From Acetobacterium tundrae (GTDB lineage: Bacteria; Bacillota; Clostridia; Eubacteriales; Eubacteriaceae): a stretch of 64,000 nt of DNA. Position 1 is the stretch's first letter; each line of letters starts with the position of its first letter. Shown one piece after another: positions 44,428 to 53,344 of this stretch. Under the pieces are notes generated by a model that saw only the letters and a program-made list of their open reading frames with translations, did no database searches and was not told where the DNA came from. The DNA lies in the NCBI RefSeq assembly GCF_008086615.1, contig NZ_RXYB01000018.1, positions 1 through 64,000 of the forward strand, given 5' to 3'. The position numbers and the translations under genes are program-made.

Positions 44428-45795
44428 ATGGAAAATAAAATGAACGAGCAACATACAGCGAACTTTAAGCAATACGGTGAAACGTGTCGGCAGAATTCAA
44501 CCATTGAAAGTCAATTATTCGAAAAATACGACGTCAAGAGAGGCCTCCGGGATAAAGATGGCAAAGGGGTTTTATGCGGCCTGACCAATATCTCGATGAT
44601 TAAATCCTCGGAAGTCATTGATGGCAAAAGTGTGCCATGCGATGGGGTTCTATCCTATCGGGGTTACAACATCATCGATCTGATTAAGGGCTTCGTGAAA
44701 AACAAACGGTTTGGCTACGAAGAAGTCGCCTATCTGTTATTGTTCGGCAGACTTCCTAACAGCAATGAGTTAGCAATATTTAAGGGTGATCTGGCATTCA
44801 GCCTGAATTTGCCGACAAACTTCGCCCGCGATGTAATCATGAAAGCGCCAACGAAGGATATCATGAATTCGATGACCAAGAGCGTTCTGACCTTGGCTTC
44901 ATACGACGCGGAAGTTTCAAATTTGGAAATCGAAAATGTTTTACGACAATGCATGAAGCTGATCAGTGTTTTTCCGATGCTTTCAGTCTACGGCTATCAT
45001 GCCTATAATCATTATGATTGCGGAGATAGTTTATATATTCATCAGCCGGATCCGAATTTATCAACAGCTGAAAATATTCTCACCATGCTGAGACCGGATA
45101 AACAGTATACTGAGGTCGAAGCGCGGGTTCTCGATGTTGCTCTAGTGTTGCATATGGAGCATGGTGGCGGAAATAATTCAACCTTTACCACCCGCGTCGT
45201 CACCTCATCCGGGTCCGATACGTATTCGGTTATCGCGGCAGCACTGACGTCCCTGAAAGGACCCAAACACGGTGGTGCAAACATTAAAGTCGTTGAAATG
45301 ATGACAGACATCAAGAATCATGTCAGCGATATTACCGATCAGGATGCGGTGCGGCAGTATCTGGAAAAAATCGTTGATAAAGAAGCCTTTGACAGGCGGG
45401 GCCTTATTTACGGAATGGGCCATGCAGTTTATTCAATCTCAGATCCAAGAGCGGAAGTGTTTAAGGAATTTGTTGAGAAACTGGCCATTGAAAAGGATCG
45501 CCGGGATGATTTCCTGCTGTATTCGATGATTGAAAATTTGGCGCCGGAAGTGATCGCCGAAAAAAGACATATCTACAAAGGCGTTAGTGCCAATGTGGAT
45601 TTCTACAGCGGGTTTGTTTACAGTATGCTGGATATTCCCCTTGAACTGTTTACACCGATGTTTGCGGTTGCCCGAATTGTCGGCTGGAGTGCTCATCGGA
45701 TAGAAGAATTAATCAATATGGATAAGATCATTCGACCAGCCTATATGAATGTTTCAACTGAACAGGATTATATCGGTCTGCTTGAACGGGAATAA
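44428..45795 (+). CDS. Citrate/2-methylcitrate synthase
   Basis: 455 residues of the si-citrate synthase fold. EHGGGNNSTFTTR near 250, GPKHGGAN near 275 and GMGHAVYSISDPRAEVF near 330 provide the active-site His residues, and ANVDFYSGFVY near 390 holds the catalytic Asp. The extended N-terminus (about 40 residues) is usual in clostridial forms. It condenses acetyl-CoA with oxaloacetate for glutamate synthesis in organisms with an incomplete citrate cycle. No aconitase or isocitrate dehydrogenase is adjacent. RBS TTAGGAGAAG. Confidence 0.9.
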   Translation: MENKMNEQHTANFKQYGETCRQNSTIESQLFEKYDVKRGLRDKDGKGVLCGLTNISMIKSSEVIDGKSVPCDGVLSYRGYNIIDLIKGFVKNKRFGYEEVAYLLLFGRLPNSNELAIFKGDLAFSLNLPTNFARDVIMKAPTKDIMNSMTKSVLTLASYDAEVSNLEIENVLRQCMKLISVFPMLSVYGYHAYNHYDCGDSLYIHQPDPNLSTAENILTMLRPDKQYTEVEARVLDVALVLHMEHGGGNNSTFTTRVVTSSGSDTYSVIAAALTSLKGPKHGGANIKVVEMMTDIKNHVSDITDQDAVRQYLEKIVDKEAFDRRGLIYGMGHAVYSISDPRAEVFKEFVEKLAIEKDRRDDFLLYSMIENLAPEVIAEKRHIYKGVSANVDFYSGFVYSMLDIPLELFTPMFAVARIVGWSAHRIEELINMDKIIRPAYMNVSTEQDYIGLLERE

Positions 45796-45845
45796 TGCCT
45801 GTTGAGATTTCTTCTGCATCGATCCAAAAAAATATTGTCAAATAT

Positions 45846-45895
45846 TTGACAAAAAAAACAGAATATGCTATCTTGTAAACATTGATTGCAATCAA
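45846..45895 (+). promoter_or_regulatory. Promoter with overlapping 14-bp palindrome
   Basis: TTGACA-N17-TATCTT followed by TTGATTGCAATCAA at the expected transcription start. The palindrome is a likely operator of an unidentified regulator. Confidence 0.6.
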
Positions 45896-45923
45896 CGTTT
45901 ATAAATATTTTAGTTTTGGGATG

Positions 45924-45969
45924 AACCCAAAGGGATGCTACTGTAGTAGGTCCTTTTGGGTTATTTTTT
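45924..45969 (+). terminator. Terminator/attenuator 50 bases after a promoter
   Basis: AACCCAAA-G-GGA...TCC-TTTTGGGTT with inner stem CTAC/GTAG and a TATTTTTTT tail. Because it follows a promoter with no gene between, it either defines a small RNA or acts as an attenuator for the downstream genes. Confidence 0.75.
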
Positions 45970-46022
45970 TGCGAAGATAGGTGTTAAAAGAAATTGTATC
46001 AAGAAAAAATGGAGGAAATAGG

Positions 46023-46125
46023 GTGAATCATTCTAAAATAAAAAATCTTGTCGATACCGATGAATTGTATATTCTTTCTGGGAAAAAGATATAAGATTCC
46101 AATTGACAAAGAGTATTTATTATGA
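46023..46125 (+). pseudogene. Possible small ORF with frameshift
   Basis: GTG 46023 follows TGGAGG well and codes MNHSKIKNLVDTDELYILSG before a stop at 46092-46094; a shift of one base at about 46080 would continue as KRYKIPIDKEYLL to 46125. The composition looks protein-like but I recognise no family. Either a degraded small gene or chance. Confidence 0.3.
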
Positions 46126-46241
46126 GAAACTACAAATAAATACATGTATATACAAAGTCATGAAGGCTTAATTCGGTCAGAAGATCGTTTTATTTCTTTG
46201 TGGCTTTTTTTAATTTAATAAATTAGGGGAAAAAGATCAAT

Positions 46242-47000
46242 ATGGAAAATATTCTGAAAGAAGTAGAAAATTATTGGGATGGCCGATCAGAGGGATATTC
46301 CGAGGTCAATGTGGCGGAACTCAACAGTTATAAAATGGATGTGTGGAAAGAGCTGATTAACCGCTATAAACCCAATGTGATCGGCAGAAAATTAAAAGTT
46401 TTAGACATTGGAACGGGCCCGGGATTTTTTGCTATTGCCATGGCATCCTGTGGCTATGATGTAACAGCTGTGGATTATACCGATGCTATGCTGCACCGGG
46501 CAAAAAAGAATGCCGGCTCTTTAAAGAACTGTATTAACTTTATCCAGATGGATGCCCATGCGTTGAATTTTAAAGAGAATACCTTTGATTTGATTGTCAC
46601 AAGAAATTTGACCTGGAATTTGGAAAAACCGGATCAGGCTTACAAAGAATGGCACCGTGTGCTGGTCACTGGCGGCAGACTATTGAATTTTGATGCAAAT
46701 TGGTATCTCCATCTTTTCGATGAAACAAAAAAATCTGAATATGAAGAAGATCGTATGAATTCTCAAAAACAGGGCGTGAAAGATCACTATGTCCATACCG
46801 ATACGGCAGCGATGGAAGAAATTGCGAAAAATCTTCCGTTAAGCCGAACCATGCGACCTCAATGGGATGCCGCTGTTCTGATTAATACCGGCTTTAAAAA
46901 AGTAATGGTTGAGCAGGATATTGGAGAACAGGTTTGGGATAATGAAGAACAGATAAATTATGCATCAACACCAATGTTTATGATTTTTGCGGAAAAATAG
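46242..47000 (+). CDS. Class I SAM-dependent methyltransferase
   Basis: 252 residues. VLDIGTGPGFFAIAMA near 53 is SAM motif I, VTAVDYTDAMLHRA the acidic loop II, and FDLIVTRNLTWNLEKPDQAY motif IV/post IV. A type-11 methyltransferase of unknown acceptor. It precedes a metal-sensing repressor and a Ni/peptide ABC importer, but a terminator separates it from them (47081-47125). Relatives occur near such importers, which has led others to think of metal-chelator synthesis; nothing in the sequence proves it here. Confidence 0.85.
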   Translation: MENILKEVENYWDGRSEGYSEVNVAELNSYKMDVWKELINRYKPNVIGRKLKVLDIGTGPGFFAIAMASCGYDVTAVDYTDAMLHRAKKNAGSLKNCINFIQMDAHALNFKENTFDLIVTRNLTWNLEKPDQAYKEWHRVLVTGGRLLNFDANWYLHLFDETKKSEYEEDRMNSQKQGVKDHYVHTDTAAMEEIAKNLPLSRTMRPQWDAAVLINTGFKKVMVEQDIGEQVWDNEEQINYASTPMFMIFAEK

Positions 47001-47320
47001 GTTAGTAAAAGCATAAGTTTGTGTTCTATATAGGCAATGAAGTTAAAATGATAGATCAATATAGATTTAAATAATAAGCCAGCGAGGTAGTTATTCTTTG
47101 ATGAGAATTTTACTTCGCTTTTTTTAATTTAAAATCTGAGATTATTATAGCACTTTAATTGAATTTAGGAACCAATTGGTTTGTAACTGCATATTTTGGG
47201 GATGATGGTGATCAAACACAGCGTTTTATTGTGGCGATAAGAAAAATAGCAAGCGGAATAATCAAAAAAATATTTTTAAAGAGAAATTTGTGCAGTAAGC
47301 ATAATTATAGGAGAAATCAG
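47001..47320. other. Intergenic region before the CsoR-like gene
   Basis: 320 bases with a terminator (47081-47125). The open frame upstream of the CsoR start is without RBS or homology and I leave it out. No clear promoter is recognised; the Ni/Co riboswitch pattern was sought by eye and not found. Confidence 0.35.
47081..47125 (+). terminator. Terminator after the SAM methyltransferase gene
   Basis: AGCGAGGTA (47081-47089) pairs with TACTTCGCT (47111-47119, one G-U), T run to 47125. Confidence 0.8.
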
Positions 47321-47641
47321 ATGCTTTTAGAAAAAATAGACGAGCCGATTGAAGAAACACAGGCAAAGAAACCAAATCATGATCATACCCAGACGAAAGC
47401 GGTGTTGAACCGTTTGTCCAAAGCCACCGGTCATTTAGAATCGATTCGAAAAATGGTGGAATCAGGGAGAGACTGTTCAGAGGTATTAATCCAGTTAGCA
47501 GCTGTGAAAGCAGCGATTAATAATACCGGGAAGATTATTCTAAAAGACCATATTGACCATTGTATTGTAGCTGCGGTTGAAAAAGGAGATCAAAAAGCGC
47601 TTAATGATTTGCATAAAGCTATTGATCAATTCATGAAATAA
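47321..47641 (+). CDS. CsoR/RcnR family metal-sensing repressor
   Basis: 106 residues from ATG 47321 (RBS TAGGAG). Family DUF156: TKAVLNRLSKATGHLESIRKMVESGRDCSEVLIQLAAVKAA. Metal ligands C52, H77 and C81 correspond to the C-H-C set of Cu(I)-sensing CsoR rather than the H-C-H-H set of Ni/Co RcnR, although an additional H80 and an N-terminal HDH also exist. It precedes an ABC importer of NikABCDE type and so may instead sense nickel; metal specificity is open. Confidence 0.85.
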   Translation: MLLEKIDEPIEETQAKKPNHDHTQTKAVLNRLSKATGHLESIRKMVESGRDCSEVLIQLAAVKAAINNTGKIILKDHIDHCIVAAVEKGDQKALNDLHKAIDQFMK

Positions 47642-47721
47642 AGAAAAAAATGCGGTTGAAAACAGCGATTATAGTTGCAGATTCAACAGAAAAATTTGGA
47701 AAAAATGACGGTGGTGTTTTT

Positions 47722-48171
47722 ATGACAGAAGAAAGCGATGGAAAAAAAAGAATGAGTGATAAAAGACCGAAGCAGGTTCGAGAGATGATTGAACTAAAAC
47801 AATTGCAGTATTTTGTTGTGAGTGCGGATGTTGGATCATTCAGTAAGGCTGCAGAAATATTATATACCACACAACCGAATGTAAGCAAAGCCATAAAAGC
47901 CCTGGAAGAACAGTTGGGGTTTGATCTGTTTGAACGAAAAAGCAGAGGCATTCTGCTGACCGCAAAAGGCGACCATGTTTATGAATATGCCTGTAAAGCC
48001 ATCGAAAATGTTGAAACCTTGTCCTCTTTTTCACAGACCGAAAAAGTTGAACAGTTGAAGATATCAAGTAATCCAAGTCAATGGATGGCGCAATGTTTTG
48101 CAGAATTCTACAACCAATATCATTTGGAAAAGCTACAGTTCCGTTTATATACGGCAAGTGTGGAAGAAATA
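47722..48171 (+). pseudogene. LysR-type regulator, C-terminally truncated and fused to a permease
   Basis: The frame from ATG 47722 (or 47785) encodes a LysR HTH (LKQLQYFVVSADVGSFSKAAEILYTTQPNVSKAIKALEEQLG... FERKSRGILLT) and about 40 residues of the effector domain (LKISSNPSQWMAQCFAEFYN... ASVEEI). At 48172 the frame passes without a stop into a NikB-like permease. The usual 180 more residues of the effector domain are missing. A deletion that joined the two genes in frame is the simplest explanation. It may yield a chimeric protein, or the permease may start at its own ATG. Confidence 0.75.
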
Positions 48172-49095
48172 ATGAAACGCCTGATACAATTGATCCCGAT
48201 TATTTTGGGAATTACACTATTGTCTTTTACGCTGATGCACACGGCAACAGGTGATGCGGTTGATGCCCTATACGATAATTCGGGAGGCGGTGCGACCGAA
48301 CAGGTCAAGGCCGAGAAACGGGCAGAGTTGGGATTGGATCAACCCTTCCTGGTTCAGTATACCAACTGGCTGGTTGGAATTGCGACGGGTAATATGGGAA
48401 CATCATATATTTCGAACCAGCCGGTGTTTGAAACATTTGTTTCAAAGCTGCCGGCAACGATTTATCTGACCCTGACATCCATACTGGTAACCGTCGTGAT
48501 TTCCATCCCCCTTGGGATACTGGCAGCAGTCAAACAAAATCGCGTGACGGACTATCTCATCCGGGGAATGAGTTTTATTGGAAATTCGATGCCGGGATTT
48601 TTTGTATCGCTCCTGTTGATTTATTTTTTTGCCCTGAAATTAAGGCTATTCCCAGTCATGGGTAATGAAGGGTGGCAGAGTATTTGTCTGCCGACCCTGA
48701 CTCTGGCAATTGCAATGGCTGCCAAGTATACACGCCAGGTTCGGGCAACGGTGCTGGAAGAACTGAATAAGGATTACGTCATGGGAGCCAGAGCCCGTGG
48801 GGTGAGAGAAACGGTGATCCTCTGGTCCAGTGTGCTGAAATCAGCCATGCTCACCATTGTGACTCTGCTGGCATTGTCGATCGGATCGTTGCTTGGCGGA
48901 ACGGCGATCATTGAGTCGATTTTCATGTGGGACGGGGTGGGCAAACTGGCGGTGGATTCCATCATGGCCAGGGATTATCCGATGATTCAGGCTTATGTTA
49001 TCTGGATGGCCCTGATTTATGTGCTGGTCAATCTGGTTACGGATATTCTGTATCATTATCTCGATCCCCGGATTCGCCTGGAAAAGGAGGGCTAA
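48172..49095 (+). CDS. Nickel/peptide ABC importer, permease 1 (NikB/DppB-like)
   Basis: 307 residues from ATG 48172 (weak RBS TGGAAG). MKRLIQLIPIILGITLLSFTL is the usual first helix of DppB/NikB permeases; IRGMSFIGNSMPGFF and the EAA loop (DYVMGARARGVRETVILWSSVLKSAM) follow. Also readable as the C-terminal part of a 457-residue fusion with a LysR fragment. Downstream genes in the same operon supply the second permease, binding protein and two ATPases. Nickel is suggested by the CsoR-like neighbour and by hydrogenase maturation genes later; peptide import cannot be excluded. Confidence 0.85.
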   Translation: MKRLIQLIPIILGITLLSFTLMHTATGDAVDALYDNSGGGATEQVKAEKRAELGLDQPFLVQYTNWLVGIATGNMGTSYISNQPVFETFVSKLPATIYLTLTSILVTVVISIPLGILAAVKQNRVTDYLIRGMSFIGNSMPGFFVSLLLIYFFALKLRLFPVMGNEGWQSICLPTLTLAIAMAAKYTRQVRATVLEELNKDYVMGARARGVRETVILWSSVLKSAMLTIVTLLALSIGSLLGGTAIIESIFMWDGVGKLAVDSIMARDYPMIQAYVIWMALIYVLVNLVTDILYHYLDPRIRLEKEG

Positions 49096-49098
49096 GGA

Positions 49099-49962
49099 TT
49101 GGAAATAGGATTAGAAAAATCAGTGACCGTTCGAAAATCAAAAACGCGAAAAGACCAGACAAAGTTAAAGCTTTATGTATTTTCAGCACTTGTGGTTGTG
49201 CTACTTGTAATTGCTGCTTTTGCATCCCAGCTGGTGCCCTATGATCCCTACCAGCAGGATTTAGGAAAGGCTTTGCAGGCGCCAAATTCAAATTACTTGC
49301 TTGGTACCGACCGTTACGGCCGGGATCTGTTATCCCGGGTGATTATGGGAGCCCAAGCCACGATCTTTTCGTCATTGCTGCTGGTTTGCATCATTTCGGT
49401 GATCGGAACAGGTGTTGGATTATTTTGCGGTTACAAAGGCGGAAAAATTGACTCGCTGATCATGCGCATTTCCGATGTCTTTCTCGCATTTCCGGGTATG
49501 GTCTTTGCGATTGCTGTAGCCGGGGTTTTAGGCGGCGGCATCATGAATGCCGTTCTTGCGCTGGCCTGCATTTCATGGCCAAAATTTGCCAGACTTGCCA
49601 GAGGCCAGGTATTATCCGTCAAAAACATGCCCTATATTTCGGCGTCAAAATTGAGCGGATCACGACCGGCAAAAATTATTTTCAAACATATTCTGCCGAA
49701 CATCATGGGTCCGATTTTGGTAACGGCAACCCTGGATATCGGGACGATGATGATGGAGCTTGCCGGCTTGTCATTTCTGGGATTGGGTGCCATGCCTCCC
49801 ATTGCCGAATGGGGCTCAATGATGAGTAATGGGCGGAGTATGCTGCAAACATCACCATGGGTAATTTTAGCACCGGGCGGGGCTATTTTTATAACCGTCA
49901 TGGTGTTTAATTTACTGGGAGATACGGTGCGAGATGTACTGGATCCAAAATTCAAAAAATAA
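49099..49962 (+). CDS. Nickel/peptide ABC importer, permease 2 (NikC/DppC-like)
   Basis: 287 residues beginning at TTG 49099 with GGAGGG upstream; only 3 bases separate it from permease 1. The N-terminal helix (LYVFSALVVVLLVIAAFASQLVPYDPYQQD) and GTDRYGRDLLSRVIMGAQ are diagnostic of DppC/NikC proteins; the EAA loop is NMPYISASKLSGSRPAKIIFKHILPN. Membrane component forming the translocation path with permease 1. Confidence 0.9.
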   Translation: MEIGLEKSVTVRKSKTRKDQTKLKLYVFSALVVVLLVIAAFASQLVPYDPYQQDLGKALQAPNSNYLLGTDRYGRDLLSRVIMGAQATIFSSLLLVCIISVIGTGVGLFCGYKGGKIDSLIMRISDVFLAFPGMVFAIAVAGVLGGGIMNAVLALACISWPKFARLARGQVLSVKNMPYISASKLSGSRPAKIIFKHILPNIMGPILVTATLDIGTMMMELAGLSFLGLGAMPPIAEWGSMMSNGRSMLQTSPWVILAPGGAIFITVMVFNLLGDTVRDVLDPKFKK

Positions 49963-49978
49963 AAAACGGGAGGAAAAC

Positions 49979-51532
49979 ATGAAAAGGAAAGGAAAATTGT
50001 TGGCTTTGGTGCTGACAGGGGCATTGGCAGTTGGCATGCTAACAGGATGCGGCAATGCTGGCAGTACCAAAAGTGAGGTGGAAAAAGAGTTTAATTATGG
50101 GACGGTGGCCTACAGTGTCAGTAATTCAAATACAGGACTGAATCCGCACGACTCTTACAGCGGCTGGTCGACGGTGCGTTACGGTGTCGGCGAAACCCTG
50201 TTCAAATTCAATGCGAAGATGGAACTGGAACCCTGGCTGGCAAAAGATTATGAACAGATTGATGATAACACGGTTAAAATCAATTTAAGAGATGACGTTA
50301 AATTCTCCAATGGGAAGAAAATGACCGGGGAAGCGGTTAAAGCCTGTTTTGAAGATCTGATTGCCAAACATGACCGGGCACCCAAGGATTTGCAGATCAA
50401 ATCCATTACAGCAGATGGTCAGAGTGTCACGATTGTATCAGAAAACAAGGTGCCGGCTTTAATCAACTACTTGTGTGATCCCTATGGTGCCATCGTCGAT
50501 GTAGAAGCAGGGGTAACCGCTGACAAAAATGTGGTGGGTACTGGTCCCTATGTGGCAACTGCTGTGTCGGATACAGAAATCAATCTGGAAGCGAATAAGG
50601 ATTATTGGGGCGGCACACCGAAGGTAGGCAAGGTCAATGTTAAGAGCATCACCGACGGCGATACATTAACAATGGCATTGCAAAGCGGAGAAATTGATGC
50701 CAGCCAGGGTCTTCCCTATGCCAGTCTGAAGCTATTTCAGGATAACAACGATTATACGATCAGTTCCTGCAATACGTCTCGCGTGTACCAGGCGGCTTTG
50801 AATTACAATTCGCCAGTTATTCAGGATGCTGCCGTACGCCAAGCCATGGCCATGAGCATGGACAAAGACGGATTTGCTTCGACTCTACTTCAAGGTAACG
50901 GGACGCCTGCTATTGGTCCATTCCCGGCTAATCTGATATTTGGTGGAGACAAGGTTAATGCCTCTAAATATGATATTGAAGGAGCTAAGAAAGTGCTCGA
51001 AGCGGCTGGATGGGTGGATATCGATGGCGATGGTATTCGCGAAAAAGATGGTCAGAAATTGTCGGTCAAATGGTTAACGTATACCTCACGACAGGAATTG
51101 CCGTTACTGGCAGAATCGGTTCAGGCGAGCTACAAGCTGGCTGGGATAGACGTTCATGTTAATGCCACCGATAGCTATAAAGATTTTCTGAAAGCGGGCG
51201 ATTATGATGTCTTTGCCAATGCCTTTGTCACCACTCCAACTGGTGATCCGCAATATTATTTCACAACTCATGTTGTTGATGGATCAGATTACAACCAGGG
51301 TCATTATCACTGCGAAAAGGTTGAACAATTGGTAGCTCAGCTTCGAACTGAATTTGATAAAGATAAGAGAAATGATCTGGCAGTAAAGATTGCCCAGCAG
51401 GTTGTCGATGACAACGCCTATATTTATGCATCGTATTTAAAAATGTCTTTTGTCATGAAAAAAGGTGTCACCGGCTTTACCTCCCATCCCTCCGATTATT
51501 ATGAAATTACTGCCGACCTGGACATGAATTAA
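49979..51532 (+). CDS. Nickel/peptide ABC importer, substrate-binding lipoprotein (NikA/OppA-like)
   Basis: 517 residues from ATG 49979 (GGGAGG upstream). Lipoprotein signal with lipobox LTGC at about residue 22. Family SBP_bac_5: LEPWLAKDYEQIDDNTVKINLRDDVKFSNGKKMTGEAV, GTGPYVATAVSDTEINLEANKDYWGG, RQAMAMSMDKDGFA. His residues near the C-terminal half (GHYHCEKVEQLV) might be metal ligands. Delivers substrate to the two permeases. Ligand uncertain (nickel chelate or short peptide). Confidence 0.9.
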   Translation: MKRKGKLLALVLTGALAVGMLTGCGNAGSTKSEVEKEFNYGTVAYSVSNSNTGLNPHDSYSGWSTVRYGVGETLFKFNAKMELEPWLAKDYEQIDDNTVKINLRDDVKFSNGKKMTGEAVKACFEDLIAKHDRAPKDLQIKSITADGQSVTIVSENKVPALINYLCDPYGAIVDVEAGVTADKNVVGTGPYVATAVSDTEINLEANKDYWGGTPKVGKVNVKSITDGDTLTMALQSGEIDASQGLPYASLKLFQDNNDYTISSCNTSRVYQAALNYNSPVIQDAAVRQAMAMSMDKDGFASTLLQGNGTPAIGPFPANLIFGGDKVNASKYDIEGAKKVLEAAGWVDIDGDGIREKDGQKLSVKWLTYTSRQELPLLAESVQASYKLAGIDVHVNATDSYKDFLKAGDYDVFANAFVTTPTGDPQYYFTTHVVDGSDYNQGHYHCEKVEQLVAQLRTEFDKDKRNDLAVKIAQQVVDDNAYIYASYLKMSFVMKKGVTGFTSHPSDYYEITADLDMN

Positions 51533-51553
51533 AGCAAGCAAAGGAAAAATATT

Positions 51554-52339
51554 ATGCAACAGCCATTATTAGAAATGCAGCATGTGGAAATATGTTATGA
51601 CGGCAAACCGACGGTATTTGATTTTAATCTGAAGATGGAGTTGGGTGAAATACTTGGCATTGTCGGCGAATCTGGCAGCGGAAAAAGTACCCTGATTAAA
51701 GCGGCCATGGGTCTTTTGGGCACAGCCGGCGCGGTGACCCGAGGTGATATTTATGTTAAAGGCAAAAACGTGCTGGATATTCAGAATGATGAATTGCGTC
51801 AGATGCGGGGACCGGAAATGGGAATGATTTTTCAAAACTGCGGCAGTGCTCTCTGTTCGATAAGGACCATCGGCGATCAATTATATGAGAGCATGGAACA
51901 GCATCACGCCATAAAAAGAGCAGCAGTGGATCAGTTGGCAATGCAGCTGTTTGAAAAAATCAATCTGCCGGATAGTGAGCGGATTCTAAAAAGCTATCCC
52001 TTTGAATTATCCGGTGGGATGAATCAGCGGGTGGGGATTGTCATGGCGATGATTCAAAAACCGGAGCTGCTGTTTGCCGATGAACCGACATCAGCACTGG
52101 ATGTAACGGTACAGGCCCAGGTGATCCGGGAAATGATGGCCCTGAGAAACGAATTCGGCACCGGTATTGCAATCGTGACCCACAATATTGGGGTAGTATC
52201 CTATATGGCGGATAAAGTCGCCGTCATGCACAAAGGGCATTTAGTTGAATACGGTAAGACTCGGGATGTCATCAACAATTCTCAGGAAGCCTATACCAGA
52301 AAATTGATTCAGGCGGTACCAAGAATCAGAAAGCGGTAA
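51554..52339 (+). CDS. Nickel/peptide ABC importer, ATPase 1 (NikD/DppD-like)
   Basis: 261 residues. Walker A GESGSGKST near 40, signature FELSGGMNQRVGI near 155, Walker B LLFADEPTSALD near 176, H-loop IVTHNIGVV. It lacks the C-terminal oligopeptide-transporter extension with Cys residues found in many DppD/OppD proteins, which fits the NikD subgroup. 21 bases after the binding protein gene. Confidence 0.9.
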   Translation: MQQPLLEMQHVEICYDGKPTVFDFNLKMELGEILGIVGESGSGKSTLIKAAMGLLGTAGAVTRGDIYVKGKNVLDIQNDELRQMRGPEMGMIFQNCGSALCSIRTIGDQLYESMEQHHAIKRAAVDQLAMQLFEKINLPDSERILKSYPFELSGGMNQRVGIVMAMIQKPELLFADEPTSALDVTVQAQVIREMMALRNEFGTGIAIVTHNIGVVSYMADKVAVMHKGHLVEYGKTRDVINNSQEAYTRKLIQAVPRIRKR

Positions 52340-52343
52340 TCTC

Positions 52344-53099
52344 ATGAGTGCATTGCTGGAGGTAAGAAATTTAAAGAAAGCCTATCAAAAAGGAAAAACG
52401 GAAATAATGGCTGTGGATGGCATCAGTTTTCAGATTAACAAAGGGGAGTGTTTGGGCCTTGTTGGGGAAAGCGGCTGTGGAAAAAGCACCACGGCCAAAA
52501 TGATCACCCGTTTGGAAGCAGCGGATGAAGGCGGAATTTTTCTGAATGGAAAAGAGATTACGCAGGCCGGCAATAAAGAACTGAGAGCGATCTATCGAGA
52601 TATTCAGATGATCTTCCAGATGCCGGTGGATTCCTTTAATCCAAGAATTAGACTGGGTGAAAGTATTATGGAAAGCATGATCAATCAGGGCATGAAACGG
52701 CACCGGGCGAAAGCGCGAGCGCAGGAATGTCTGGCGGTTTGCGGACTGCCAAAAGAATTTGCCGACCGTTATCCCCATCAGGTTAGCGGCGGCGAATGCC
52801 AGCGGGCATCGATTGCCAGAGCGATTGCCAATCAACCGAGTCTGCTGATCTGTGATGAAGCAACCAGTGCGTTGGATGTAACCATTCAGGCACAGATTCT
52901 AAAATTGATCCGGCAGTTTCAGAATGAAATGGGCATGACCTGTCTGCTGATTTGCCACGACCTGGCACTGGTTCAGGAAGTCTGTGACCGCGTCCTCGTG
53001 ATGTCCAACGGCAGGATTGTGGAAGAGGGCACACCGGATGAGATCATCATGAATCCCCGGGAGGAGTATACAAAGAGATTGATTGATTCTGTGCTTTAA
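52344..53099 (+). CDS. Nickel/peptide ABC importer, ATPase 2 (NikE/DppF-like)
   Basis: 251 residues. Walker A GESGCGKST, signature VSGGECQRASIARAI, Walker B LLICDEATSALDVT, H-loop LLICHDLALV. Starts 4 bases after ATPase 1. Last gene of the operon; no strong terminator is visible immediately after it. Confidence 0.9.
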   Translation: MSALLEVRNLKKAYQKGKTEIMAVDGISFQINKGECLGLVGESGCGKSTTAKMITRLEAADEGGIFLNGKEITQAGNKELRAIYRDIQMIFQMPVDSFNPRIRLGESIMESMINQGMKRHRAKARAQECLAVCGLPKEFADRYPHQVSGGECQRASIARAIANQPSLLICDEATSALDVTIQAQILKLIRQFQNEMGMTCLLICHDLALVQEVCDRVLVMSNGRIVEEGTPDEIIMNPREEYTKRLIDSVL

Positions 53100-53170
53100 A
53101 ATCCAAAGCTGATCAATGACGCTTAAACCGCTCTTTAAGCAGAGAAAAAAGGCCGGATTGGGATTACATC

Positions 53171-53208
53171 TTTCTCAATGAAATTAGTATAAAATTATAC
53201 TTGAGAAA
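53171..53208. promoter_or_regulatory. Nested palindrome in the intergenic region before the ABC exporter
   Basis: TTTCTCAA (53171-53178) and TTGAGAAA (53201-53208) enclose the perfect 16-base palindrome AGTATAAAATTATACT (53186-53201), which itself resembles -10 elements on both strands. Likely an operator. CAAGTG-N7-CACTTG at about 53280-53298 is a second inverted repeat in the same region. Confidence 0.5.
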
Positions 53209-53344
53209 GGTGGTACAGATTAGGCGTTGTTTTAACGTCTGCTGATCGTGATGGTATCAAATTATATTAAGCCGAAGGCCAAGTGAGTGCACCACTTGAC
53301 GCAATCCTATTTTATCGTTAAAATCAATAAAAGAGGAGGCTCTC

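Larger units (their letters stand above)
45796..46241. other. Intergenic region with promoter, palindrome and early terminator
   Basis: 446 bases. TTGACA (45846-45851) with TATCTT 17 bases later (45869-45874), a perfect palindrome TTGATTGCAATCAA (45882-45895) at the start point, and a terminator at 45924-45969, with no ORF between. The unit would give an RNA of about 90 nt. A 23-codon frame with a good RBS begins at 46023. TTGACA at 46103-46108 could start a second promoter for the SAM methyltransferase. Confidence 0.5.

Noticed and set aside
47001-47320. A nickel/cobalt riboswitch before the importer operon
   Set aside because: No recognisable four-way junction sequence; the only clear structure is a terminator belonging to the preceding gene.
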